DNA of 7,532 nt from an uncultured Eubacteriales bacterium. GTDB lineage: Bacteria > Bacillota > Clostridia > TANB77 > CAG-508. A model generated the notes under the pieces. It did no database searches and was not told the origin of the DNA. It saw nothing but the letters and a program-made list of their open reading frames with translations. The DNA is taken from NCBI GenBank assembly GCA_902766085.1, contig CACXCH010000112.1, positions 1-7,532 on the forward strand. The letters are read 5' to 3'. Shown here piece by piece: positions 1 through 6,251 of the stretch (position 1 is its first letter; every line of letters starts with the position of its first letter). The position numbers were made by a program, and so were the translations under genes.

Positions 1-1392
1 AAGGCAATTTATAGTTATGCTAATCCTGCAATTATTACAAAAATATTAAGTCAATATGAGTGCAAAACAGATAGTAATGGCATAAAAATTTATGATAATA
101 GTATTTATGTTTATCCAAGAGAATATTTTTATCCATTAAGTTATGACTATTCAGAAAAATTTTACACAAAAAATACTTGTATGGTTCATCTATTTAATGC
201 TACTTGGACAAGTAGGGGTGAAAGAAGAACTGTATTTATTAATCGTAAATTTGGACCAAAGATTGGAAAAGTGATAAATAATTTTATTAATTTTTTATTC
301 AATTGTAGATGGCACATAAAGCATACTTTAAGGGAATGTTTTATGGGACTTGCTATGCAATATTCAATTTATTTTCATCGAAAGAAAAGAATAAACAAAA
401 TTAGAAGCACACTTGCTATGCAAAATTCTAATTATGTAGCGATTTGCCATCCTGAGTGGATAGGAGTAAAAAATGCTACAAAATATTCTTTTGGAAACAA
501 TATTATAGAAGTTAGAGAACAATACAATAAAAAGGAATCTAGACTTATAGCACAAACTATTTTAGATTCTGGAAAGAGACTTGTAATATTTAATGCTTTT
601 GCTAAAGGATGGGAAAATATTATTTATGCTCTTAAAGATATTGACGAAAGCGTAAGGATTAAGCTTTTATTACATGGAAGCAATGCTTTATTATCCGAAT
701 CTTATGATTGGGAAGTATTTAAAATAATGCTTGACTTATACAATAAAGGTAAGATTGATGAACTAGGTTTTGTTAAGAAAAGCTTATATGAATTTTATAA
801 AGCAAAAGGCTATAGGGCAAGCTTTTTGATGAATGATGTTAAAATTGAAAATAAGGAAAAATATTTACCAAGCAAAGGAGATCTAAGCCAAAAACTTAAA
901 ATTGGAATTTATTCGTCTGGAAATAGATGGGTTAAAAATGTATATAATCAATTAAGTGCAATTAGCCTATTTAAAGATGCTGAGGTTGACTGCGTTCCAA
1001 TCACGAGCAAGATCTCAACAATATCAAGGCTATATGAGATTAATTTATCAGGCGAGGACCATAGTATACCCAAGGAAGAACTATATAAAAGGATGGCCGC
1101 AAATGATATCAATGTATATGTTACATTTACAGAATGTGCACCTTTAATTCCACTTGAAAGCCTTGAGCTTGGAACAATTTGCATAACGGGAGATAATCAT
1201 CATTATTTTGAAGGAAGCGAGCTTGAAAAATATCTTGTCGTAAATAAGGAAGACGATATAATGGCAATTTACGACAAAATGAAATATGCTTTAGAAAATC
1301 GTGAAAAGATATTAGAATTATATAAAGAGTGGAAAAAAGACTATACTAAAAAAGCAAAAGAAAGTGTTGAGAATTTTTTGAAGATTGACTAA
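1..1392 (+). CDS. Partial two-domain glycosyltransferase: GT32-like C-terminal part fused to a GT4/GT-B-like domain (5' end outside window)
   Basis: The frame is open from base 1 to the TAA at 1390-1392 (463 codons), so the gene starts upstream. The ATG at 181 is internal: it has no ribosome binding site and lies inside a conserved motif. Window residues about 35-69 (YPREYFYP, then MVHLFNATW) match the end of GT32 / capsular-polysaccharide sugar transferases, where an aromatic-Pro motif is followed by H-x5-W (H63, W69). Their DXD motif would lie upstream. Residues about 70-140 are a basic linker. From about 144 (NYVAICHPEW) to 460 the protein looks like a GT-B fold: a first Rossmann-like half, then a second half starting at KLKIGIYSSG. 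That half holds an E-x7-E motif (E378, E386) and a GD-rich loop, as in GT4 enzymes that use NDP-sugars. It is probably cytosolic or membrane-associated and adds two sugars to a lipid-linked glycan. Donors and linkages cannot be read from the sequence. The GT4 assignment is by motif only. Confidence 0.8.
   Translation, partial: KAIYSYANPAIITKILSQYECKTDSNGIKIYDNSIYVYPREYFYPLSYDYSEKFYTKNTCMVHLFNATWTSRGERRTVFINRKFGPKIGKVINNFINFLFNCRWHIKHTLRECFMGLAMQYSIYFHRKKRINKIRSTLAMQNSNYVAICHPEWIGVKNATKYSFGNNIIEVREQYNKKESRLIAQTILDSGKRLVIFNAFAKGWENIIYALKDIDESVRIKLLLHGSNALLSESYDWEVFKIMLDLYNKGKIDELGFVKKSLYEFYKAKGYRASFLMNDVKIENKEKYLPSKGDLSQKLKIGIYSSGNRWVKNVYNQLSAISLFKDAEVDCVPITSKISTISRLYEINLSGEDHSIPKEELYKRMAANDINVYVTFTECAPLIPLESLELGTICITGDNHHYFEGSELEKYLVVNKEDDIMAIYDKMKYALENREKILELYKEWKKDYTKKAKESVENFLKID
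349..433 (+). repeat. 13-bp in-frame direct repeat in the domain linker
   Basis: The sequence acttgctatgcaa occurs exactly at 348-360 and 411-423, 63 bases (21 codons) apart. A further 8 of 11 bases match downstream of each copy. In the protein this gives LAMQYSIY (window residues 117-124) and LAMQNSNY (138-145). The second copy borders the start of the GT-B-like domain. It may be an old in-frame tandem duplication or a trace of the recombination that joined the domains. Confidence 0.6.
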
Positions 1393-1405
1393 AATAAATT
1401 CAACG

Positions 1406-1462
1406 ATGGAGCTAAAAGCAATTGAAACAAAAATATCTAGGAGTTTTAAGAATTTACCATGA
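1406..1462 (+). other. Possible 18-codon leader ORF overlapping the next start codon
   Basis: An ATG at 1406 opens a reading frame for MELKAIETKISRSFKNLP that stops at the TGA at 1460-1462. The stop overlaps the ATG of the next gene (1459-1461) as ATGA, an arrangement typical of translational coupling. The mini-ORF itself has no clear Shine-Dalgarno site, and its coding status is unproven. It fills most of the 66-base gap between the first two genes. Confidence 0.2.
1439..1443 (+). promoter_or_regulatory. Distant Shine-Dalgarno AGGAG for the fused membrane/GT2 gene
   Basis: AGGAG is the only good ribosome binding site before the ATG at 1459, but it sits 15 bases away instead of the usual 5-10. 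An in-frame TAA at 1447-1449 rules out an earlier start, and no alternative start codon follows in the Lys/Asn-rich N-terminus. The start is therefore firm and the spacing is unusual. Confidence 0.45.
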
Positions 1463-3663
1463 ATAAAACAGAAAACAAGATTGAAAAAACAAAAAATAAC
1501 GAAAATGAGAAAAATAATAATAAAAATAGAAAAGTCGAAAAAATTGATGTAACAATTTTTTTAATTATATTTATTATTTTTGGGTTTGCGTTATTGTCAT
1601 TTTATCCAGGGATAATTACGCCTGATGGAGTAGATCAAATAAATCAGGCTCAAACTAACAATTATTCAACTGGACATCCAATTATCGACTCATTTTTAGT
1701 TGGAAATTTAACAAAAATTGCTGGAAATATTTGGTTGCCGGCTTTATGTCAAATAATTATATTTGCATTTATTTGGACTTATTCTTGTAAACTATTAAGA
1801 AAATACAATAACACAAGGAGAAATAAGACTTGGCAAGTATTTATAACATTAATTATATCGATTTTACCTCTTAACTATATGTATTCTATAACTATTTGGA
1901 AAGATATAATTTATAGTTATATGTTCTTCTTATTAATTATAATGATTTATATGGGAATCAAAGAAAAATTTAATTATTCTGCTTTTCAAATAATTTTGAT
2001 TTCATTATCTTCTGTATGTATAATGAAATTTCGATATAACGGGGCTCCTATTGGAGCAATAATGCTCTTAATTGTTGTGATTTTAAATTTCATATATAAT
2101 AAAAAATTTAAAGACACAATTAAATTTGCTGTATCTTTTGTTTTAATTATGATAATCATGTGTATTCCACAATGGACAGTAAACATAATGCCGACCCAAT
2201 CTGGTGGAACCATATTAAATACTACAAAAGTTTATTGCATCGGAGCTTTACTTAAATATGATAATATTGACCAAGAACTAACAAATGATGAACGAGAATT
2301 TTTGGATACAATTTTAGATGTTGAAAAATGGAAAGAAATTTATGACCCTTATTTTGGAACATATATCTTTTATAATGAAGGATACAATAATAGCGCTTTA
2401 TTGAGTGTAGAAGCTAATCAAAAAATGGATGAGATATTCAAAAAATATGCTTCACAACATAAGAAAACTATTATCAAACACTTTTTGACTACGAACTCAA
2501 TATGGTGGCAAATAAATGAAAACTCTAAAACTTTTATGAATTGTGTTGTAGAAAATAATGATTATATACTTGGAATATCTGATGGAAAATATAAGACAAC
2601 ACCAATTTCAAAAATTGGAAACAACATTTTATCAAAATGGTACAGAAAAACTATTACCCACAGATCTCTATACTATTTAATATATAGACCTGCAACAGCT
2701 TTATATATTTCAATTATTCTACTTATAGCTATAATTATTAAAAATAAAAGAAATGGCAACAAAAATAGTGTGCAGTATTTACTATTAATTTTACCAATGA
2801 TTTTAAATATTGGAACTTATATTTTATTGATAACATCTCAAGATCAACGATATTTTTACCCAAATTTTATGACAGAATATTCTTTAATCTTGATATATGG
2901 GGCAGAATATTTAAAGGCCAGAAAAGTAGAAAAATATGAAAATTATAATTTAAAAAACAAAAAGAATCCTAAAGTATTAGTAATAGTACCTGCATATAAT
3001 GAATCGAAATCTCTTAAAAATGTTGTTGAGGATATAAAAACCAATACTACAAATGCAGATTATATGGTTGACTATATAATTATTAATGACTCTTCAAAAG
3101 ACAATACAATTGAGGTTTGCAATGACAATAATCTAAATGTAATTTCATTACCAGTTAATTATGGTCTTTCAAGTGGAATACAGTTAGGCATGAAATATGC
3201 TTTAAAACACGATTATGATATTGCAATCCAATTTGATGGAGATGGACAGCACGAAGGAAAATATCTTAATGATATTATAAGCAAAATGATTAAAGATAAT
3301 GATGATATAGTAATTGGCTCTAGATTTGTAACAGAAAAGAAACCTCTTTCGGCTAGAATGCTTGGAAGTAGACTAATTACATCTTTTATAAAACTCACAA
3401 CTGGAAAGAAAATAACTGACCCAACATCTGGAATGAGAGCATTTAACAAAAATGCAATGAAAGAAATGGTAAATAATTCAAATTTGACACCAGAACCTGA
3501 TACAATTGACTATTTTATCATAAAAGGATTCAGAATCGATGAAGTTCAAGTAGAAATGAGAGAAAGACAGTTTGGAAAAAGCTATCTAAGTTTTGGAAAA
3601 TCAATAACCTATATGGCAAATGTTATTTTTTCAATAATTTTTATGAGCTTTTTTACTGATTAA
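1459..3663 (+). CDS. Fused polytopic membrane protein (DUF6020-like) and GT2 polyprenyl-phosphate sugar synthase domain
   Basis: The 734-residue protein opens with about 30 charged Lys/Asn/Glu residues. About ten predicted membrane segments follow (starting near residues 31, 91, 125, 147, 175, 197, 223, 415, 440 and 470). After the first segment comes FYPGIITPDGVDQ and then GHPIIDS; TIWKDIIYS lies between later segments. These are features of DUF6020-type membrane proteins, which resemble GT-C enzymes in topology. A roughly 170-residue loop (about 245-410) is probably extracytoplasmic. From about 503 a complete GT2 domain follows: PAYNES (511-516), D544 in INDSSKDN, the DXD motif in FDGDGQH (D593, D595), GSRF, and QFGKS near the end. 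This is the dolichol/undecaprenyl-phosphate mannose or glucose synthase type. Likely role (inference): the GT2 part charges polyprenyl phosphate with a sugar and the membrane part transfers it to a surface glycan. Eleven bases separate it from the DUF2304 gene, a common partner of this GT2 type. Fusion of the two parts is unusual. Confidence 0.85.
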   Translation: MNKTENKIEKTKNNENEKNNNKNRKVEKIDVTIFLIIFIIFGFALLSFYPGIITPDGVDQINQAQTNNYSTGHPIIDSFLVGNLTKIAGNIWLPALCQIIIFAFIWTYSCKLLRKYNNTRRNKTWQVFITLIISILPLNYMYSITIWKDIIYSYMFFLLIIMIYMGIKEKFNYSAFQIILISLSSVCIMKFRYNGAPIGAIMLLIVVILNFIYNKKFKDTIKFAVSFVLIMIIMCIPQWTVNIMPTQSGGTILNTTKVYCIGALLKYDNIDQELTNDEREFLDTILDVEKWKEIYDPYFGTYIFYNEGYNNSALLSVEANQKMDEIFKKYASQHKKTIIKHFLTTNSIWWQINENSKTFMNCVVENNDYILGISDGKYKTTPISKIGNNILSKWYRKTITHRSLYYLIYRPATALYISIILLIAIIIKNKRNGNKNSVQYLLLILPMILNIGTYILLITSQDQRYFYPNFMTEYSLILIYGAEYLKARKVEKYENYNLKNKKNPKVLVIVPAYNESKSLKNVVEDIKTNTTNADYMVDYIIINDSSKDNTIEVCNDNNLNVISLPVNYGLSSGIQLGMKYALKHDYDIAIQFDGDGQHEGKYLNDIISKMIKDNDDIVIGSRFVTEKKPLSARMLGSRLITSFIKLTTGKKITDPTSGMRAFNKNAMKEMVNNSNLTPEPDTIDYFIIKGFRIDEVQVEMRERQFGKSYLSFGKSITYMANVIFSIIFMSFFTD

Positions 3664-3670
3664 GGAGGAG
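3662..3670 (+). promoter_or_regulatory. Strong Shine-Dalgarno AAGGAGGAG overlapping a stop codon
   Basis: This near-perfect anti-16S match begins inside the TAA stop of the fused GT2 gene and lies 4 bases (7 from the core AGGAG) before the ATG at 3675. It fixes the start of the DUF2304 gene and suggests tight translational coupling within one operon. Confidence 0.8.
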
Positions 3671-3674
3671 AGTT

Positions 3675-4034
3675 ATGACAAGAGTACTGAGAATTTTATT
3701 AATACTATTTGCTCTTTTGGCATTTTTTATGGTAATTAAAAAAATAAAGAAAAGTCAATTAAAAGTATCAGAATCTATTATTTGGATTGTCGGATGCATT
3801 ATTTTGATTATTTTAAGTATATTTCCAGAGATAGTAGTTAAGTTATCAGAGGACTTTGGATTTTATGCTCCAGTAAACTTTGTGTTTTTTGTGATGTTTA
3901 TTTTTTTGCTGATTCAAGATTTTATATATAATATTAAAATCAGTAAGCTTAATGAAAAAGTAAAGGAATTAGATCATTATATTGCTTTAAAGGAATATGA
4001 AAAGGGAGATGAAAAAGTTGGAAAGAGCAAATAA
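3675..4034 (+). CDS. DUF2304 family small membrane protein
   Basis: The 119-residue protein has three hydrophobic segments (about 5-21, 34-50 and 68-85) and a charged, coiled-coil-like C-terminus (about 88-119). The FPEIV motif after the second segment and the GFYAPVNFVFF stretch at the third are typical of DUF2304, as is the overall length. Members very often sit beside GT2 polyprenyl-phosphate sugar synthases, as here, where the upstream gene ends in such a domain. The biochemical role is not known to me. By position and size it may take the place of GtrA, as a helper or flippase for the lipid-linked sugar (inference). The ATG at 3675 has a strong ribosome binding site. The 3' end overlaps the next gene by 17 bases if that gene starts at TTG 4018. 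Confidence 0.85.
   Translation: MTRVLRILLILFALLAFFMVIKKIKKSQLKVSESIIWIVGCIILIILSIFPEIVVKLSEDFGFYAPVNFVFFVMFIFLLIQDFIYNIKISKLNEKVKELDHYIALKEYEKGDEKVGKSK
4004..4008 (+). promoter_or_regulatory. Shine-Dalgarno GGGAG favouring a TTG start
   Basis: GGGAG lies 9 bases before the TTG at 4018. It is directly against the ATG at 4009 and downstream of the ATG at 3997, so it can serve neither. The AAAGGA at 3989-3994 is only 2 bases from ATG 3997 and 14 from ATG 4009. This spacing argues for TTG 4018 as the true start. Confidence 0.5.
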
Positions 4035-4803
4035 CCATACATTTGTTATATGTGCATATAAAGAGTCTGAATTTTTAGAAGACTGTATTCAATCATTAAT
4101 GAACCAAACAGTTAAAACAAATATAATAATTTCAACATCAACTCCTAATTCATACATAAATAACATGGCTGAAAAGTATAAAGTACCTGTTTTTATTAAT
4201 AAAGGTAAATCTGGAATTGGTGAGGACTGGAATTTTGGAGTATCATGCACAACAACTCCACTTGTAACTATTGCTCATCAAGATGATACATATAATAAAA
4301 ATTATGTTGAAGAAATAGAGAAGCTTTATGAAAAATATAGTGATTTTTCTATTGCATTTGGAAATTATAGAGAATTAAAAAATAATGAAACTATTCCAAT
4401 AACAGTTAATTTAAAGATTAAACGTTTCTTACTCAAATCTTTGTTAAAAAATCCATACAAAAAAGGGAACAAAATGAAAACCGTAAAATATGGAAATGCT
4501 ATTTGTTGCCCTGCAGTCACATTAAATATTGACGTTGTTGGAAAAGAACCATTCATAACTGGATATAAAAGCAATTTGGATTGGTATACTTGGTATAAAT
4601 TTGCATTACTTCCTAATCCATTTGCTTATGTTGATAAAGAATTAATGCAACATAGAATTCACGAGGAGTCAACAACATCAAGCTTAATTGAAAACAATGT
4701 GAGACTTGATGAGGATTATGATATGTTTGGCAAGTTTTGGCCAAAGCCTATTGCAAAGTTTATAATGAGGTTTTATAAAAAAGCTGTAAAGACTAATGGC
4801 TAG
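4018..4803 (+). CDS. GT2 family glycosyltransferase (probable TTG start)
   Basis: This is a soluble GT-A enzyme of about 261 residues with no membrane segment. With the TTG start it begins MERANNHTFVICAYKES, so the nucleotide-binding strand comes almost at once, as is usual for GT2. Other visible motifs are the NQT of the first helix, GIGEDWNFG, and the metal-binding HQDD (H87, Q88, D89, D90) in place of the commoner DXD. A later YKSNLDWYTWYKF acceptor-side region and a QHRIHEESTTS tail follow. It probably adds one sugar to the lipid-linked repeat unit at the inner membrane face; donor and acceptor cannot be deduced. Alternative ATG starts at 3997 and 4009 would add 7 or 3 residues but have badly spaced ribosome binding sites. 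It overlaps the DUF2304 gene, so the two are co-translated. Its last seven codons and stop are part of a tandem duplication that continues downstream. Confidence 0.82.
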   Translation: MERANNHTFVICAYKESEFLEDCIQSLMNQTVKTNIIISTSTPNSYINNMAEKYKVPVFINKGKSGIGEDWNFGVSCTTTPLVTIAHQDDTYNKNYVEEIEKLYEKYSDFSIAFGNYRELKNNETIPITVNLKIKRFLLKSLLKNPYKKGNKMKTVKYGNAICCPAVTLNIDVVGKEPFITGYKSNLDWYTWYKFALLPNPFAYVDKELMQHRIHEESTTSSLIENNVRLDEDYDMFGKFWPKPIAKFIMRFYKKAVKTNG

Positions 4804-4867
4804 TTAAAAAAACTGTAAGAACTAATGGCTAGTTAAATAAAAAGTCGCAAAGACTAAAAATTATTTA
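4777..4867 (+). repeat. Degenerate tandem repeat of about 29-30 bp over a stop codon
   Basis: There are three copies in a row. Copy 1 is 4777-4806 and includes the GT2 stop codon. Copy 2 is 4807-4835 and differs from copy 1 by one deleted base and two adjacent changes; both end in actaatggctagtta. Copy 3 is 4839-4867 and matches about 21 of 29 positions. Copy 1 encodes KAVKTNG-stop, and copy 2 in its own frame would encode KTVRTNG-stop, so the coding end was duplicated. The frame is lost by the one-base deletion and by the stop in copy 1. Confidence 0.75.
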
Positions 4868-4869
4868 AA

Positions 4870-4905
4870 CTTTGTGATAAGAAAATTTATTATTTAAACA
4901 CAAAG
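4870..4905 (+). other. Weak inverted repeat between the GT2 and flippase genes
   Basis: CTTTGTG (4870-4876) and CACAAAG (4899-4905) are perfect complements around a 22-base AT-rich loop. A 10-base direct repeat, ttatttaaac, also occurs at 4861-4870 and 4890-4899. No U-tract follows the stem, so it is not a standard terminator. It could be a 3'-end processing element or be chance in AT-rich DNA. I see no convincing promoter in 4804-4976: TTGACT at 4939 is only 14 bases from TATAAA at 4959. Confidence 0.25.
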
Positions 4906-4961
4906 AAAATTAAATGCCATATAGTACTTTATGTTAAATTGACTGGCAAATAAAAATATAT

Positions 4962-4969
4962 AAAGGAAG
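4962..4969 (+). promoter_or_regulatory. Shine-Dalgarno AAAGGAAG supporting a TTG start
   Basis: The GGA core ends 9 bases before the TTG at 4977. No ATG lies near in the same frame, and the flippase's first membrane helix begins soon after the TTG. This site therefore decides the start of the flippase gene. Confidence 0.6.
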
Positions 4970-4976
4970 AAATACA

Positions 4977-6251
4977 TTGGACGAAGATAAAAATTTTAAA
5001 AGTAATTTTATATGGAACATTTTAGGAACAGGATTAAATGCATTTAATTCGTTGTTTTTTATGATTTGTGTTACAAGGATAAACAAAACCACAAATGCTG
5101 GGATTTTTACGCTTGCATTTTCAACTGCATGTATTTTAAATGTAATTGGAACGTATGCAGGAAGGGTTTATCAAGTAACTGATAGAGGAAAGAAACTAAC
5201 AGATAATGATTATATTTTTAATAGAATTATTTCATGCATTACTATGATGATTATTGCATTTGCATTCGTAATAATTAGGAAATATGATGTATATAAATCT
5301 TCGATTTTCATTCTTCTTGCATTTTATAAATGCATTGAAGCATTTAGTGATGTAATTTATGGAATTTTTCAAAAAAATGAAATGCTGAATCTAGTTGGAA
5401 AATCATATTTTTTTAAAAGCCTTGTAAGTATAATTGTTTTTGTAATTGTAGATTATATTACAAAACAAATGATGTTTTCTTGTATTGCTATTATTATAGT
5501 TTGGCTTCTATTCTTATTTTTCTATGACATTAGAAATGCAAAGAAATATGTAAATTTTAGAAAAAAAATTAATTGGAACAATGTTAATTCTATCTTTAAA
5601 AATGGTTTTTTTATGTTTGCAATCAGCTTTTTTTCAATTTACATAAGCAATGCTCAAAAATATGCTATTGATAATTTCTTAACTGAAGATATACAAGCTA
5701 TATTTGGAATTATAATTATGCCTGCAACTGTTATGGCACTATTTGGTCAATTTTTAATGCATCCGTATTTAACTGCAATTACAAAGCTTTGCGACAATGG
5801 GAAAATTAAAGAACTAAATAAACTTATATTTAAAATTGTACTTTCTTTACTAGGACTTGGAACTATTGCAACATTATTAGCATATTTTGCGGGGGTTCCT
5901 GTACTTCAACTTCTATATGGAATTGACTTAAAAGGATATAAGCTTTCATTAGCAATTATAATAATTGCGGCTACTTTATACAATGTTGGAATTATTTATT
6001 CATCTGTTTTAACGACGATAAGAAAGACATTTATACAGTTTATTATTTATTTAACAGTTTCCATAATATCATTGATTACTGCTAATCTTATGACAAAGGC
6101 AAATGGAATCTATGGCGCTGTTGGAAGCTATTTTACTTCAATGACAATATTCTTTATTTTATATATTCTAATAGACCAAATTGAAATGAAAAAATTAGAA
6201 AAGAGCAGTTGTGTTCCTTCAGAGAGGAATGATAATAAAAATGAAAAATAA
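4977..6251 (+). CDS. Wzx-like oligosaccharide flippase (polysaccharide transporter family, MOP superfamily)
   Basis: The protein has 424 residues and about 12 predicted membrane helices with short loops, the usual size and topology of Wzx/PST flippases. It opens with FIWNILGTGLNAFNSLFFM and a following loop with TNAGIFTLAF, the standard N-terminal repeat-half pattern of the family. Basic loops such as RNAKKYVNFRKK lie between helices, and the C-terminus is charged (EMKKLEKSS onward). Likely role: moving undecaprenyl-diphosphate-linked repeat units from the inner to the outer face of the membrane for polymerisation or attachment. The TTG start has a good ribosome binding site. The 173-base gap upstream breaks the tight packing of the preceding genes. 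The 3' end overlaps the next GT2 gene by 11 bases, so those two are likely translated together. No gene symbol is given because wzx-type names cannot be assigned by sequence alone. Confidence 0.88.
   Translation: MDEDKNFKSNFIWNILGTGLNAFNSLFFMICVTRINKTTNAGIFTLAFSTACILNVIGTYAGRVYQVTDRGKKLTDNDYIFNRIISCITMMIIAFAFVIIRKYDVYKSSIFILLAFYKCIEAFSDVIYGIFQKNEMLNLVGKSYFFKSLVSIIVFVIVDYITKQMMFSCIAIIIVWLLFLFFYDIRNAKKYVNFRKKINWNNVNSIFKNGFFMFAISFFSIYISNAQKYAIDNFLTEDIQAIFGIIIMPATVMALFGQFLMHPYLTAITKLCDNGKIKELNKLIFKIVLSLLGLGTIATLLAYFAGVPVLQLLYGIDLKGYKLSLAIIIIAATLYNVGIIYSSVLTTIRKTFIQFIIYLTVSIISLITANLMTKANGIYGAVGSYFTSMTIFFILYILIDQIEMKKLEKSSCVPSERNDNKNEK
6221..6228 (+). promoter_or_regulatory. Shine-Dalgarno AGAGAGGA for the last GT2 gene
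   Basis: It lies inside the flippase gene, 12 bases before the ATG at 6241 and directly against the ATG at 6229, so 6241 is the better start. The in-frame GTG at 6211 lies upstream of this site and would only add residues not seen in GT2 proteins. Confidence 0.5.

Noticed and set aside
364..555. Minus-strand reading frame of 63 codons, and similar ones at 948-1184, 1986-2213, 3213-3449, 4365-4574 and 6321-6530
   Set aside because: Each lies wholly opposite a well-supported coding region, has no recognisable domain, and is expected by chance opposite AT-rich genes.
956..1147. Plus-strand 63-codon frame inside the first gene
   Set aside because: It is an out-of-frame shadow of the GT4-like domain with no family resemblance.
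181..1392. Treating ATG 181 as the start of the first gene
   Set aside because: The frame is open back to base 1, residues upstream of the ATG belong to the same GT32-type motif, and no ribosome binding site precedes it.
3997..4017. ATG starts at 3997 and 4009 for the second transferase gene
   Set aside because: Their ribosome binding sites are too close or too far, and the added residues are not part of the GT2 fold. They remain possible, however.
4777..4867. A CRISPR-like array
   Set aside because: The copies are directly adjacent with no spacers of regular length, and copy 1 is coding sequence.
6211..6240. GTG 6211 start for the last GT2 gene
   Set aside because: The added residues are a shadow of the flippase C-terminus frame, and the ribosome binding site lies downstream of this codon.
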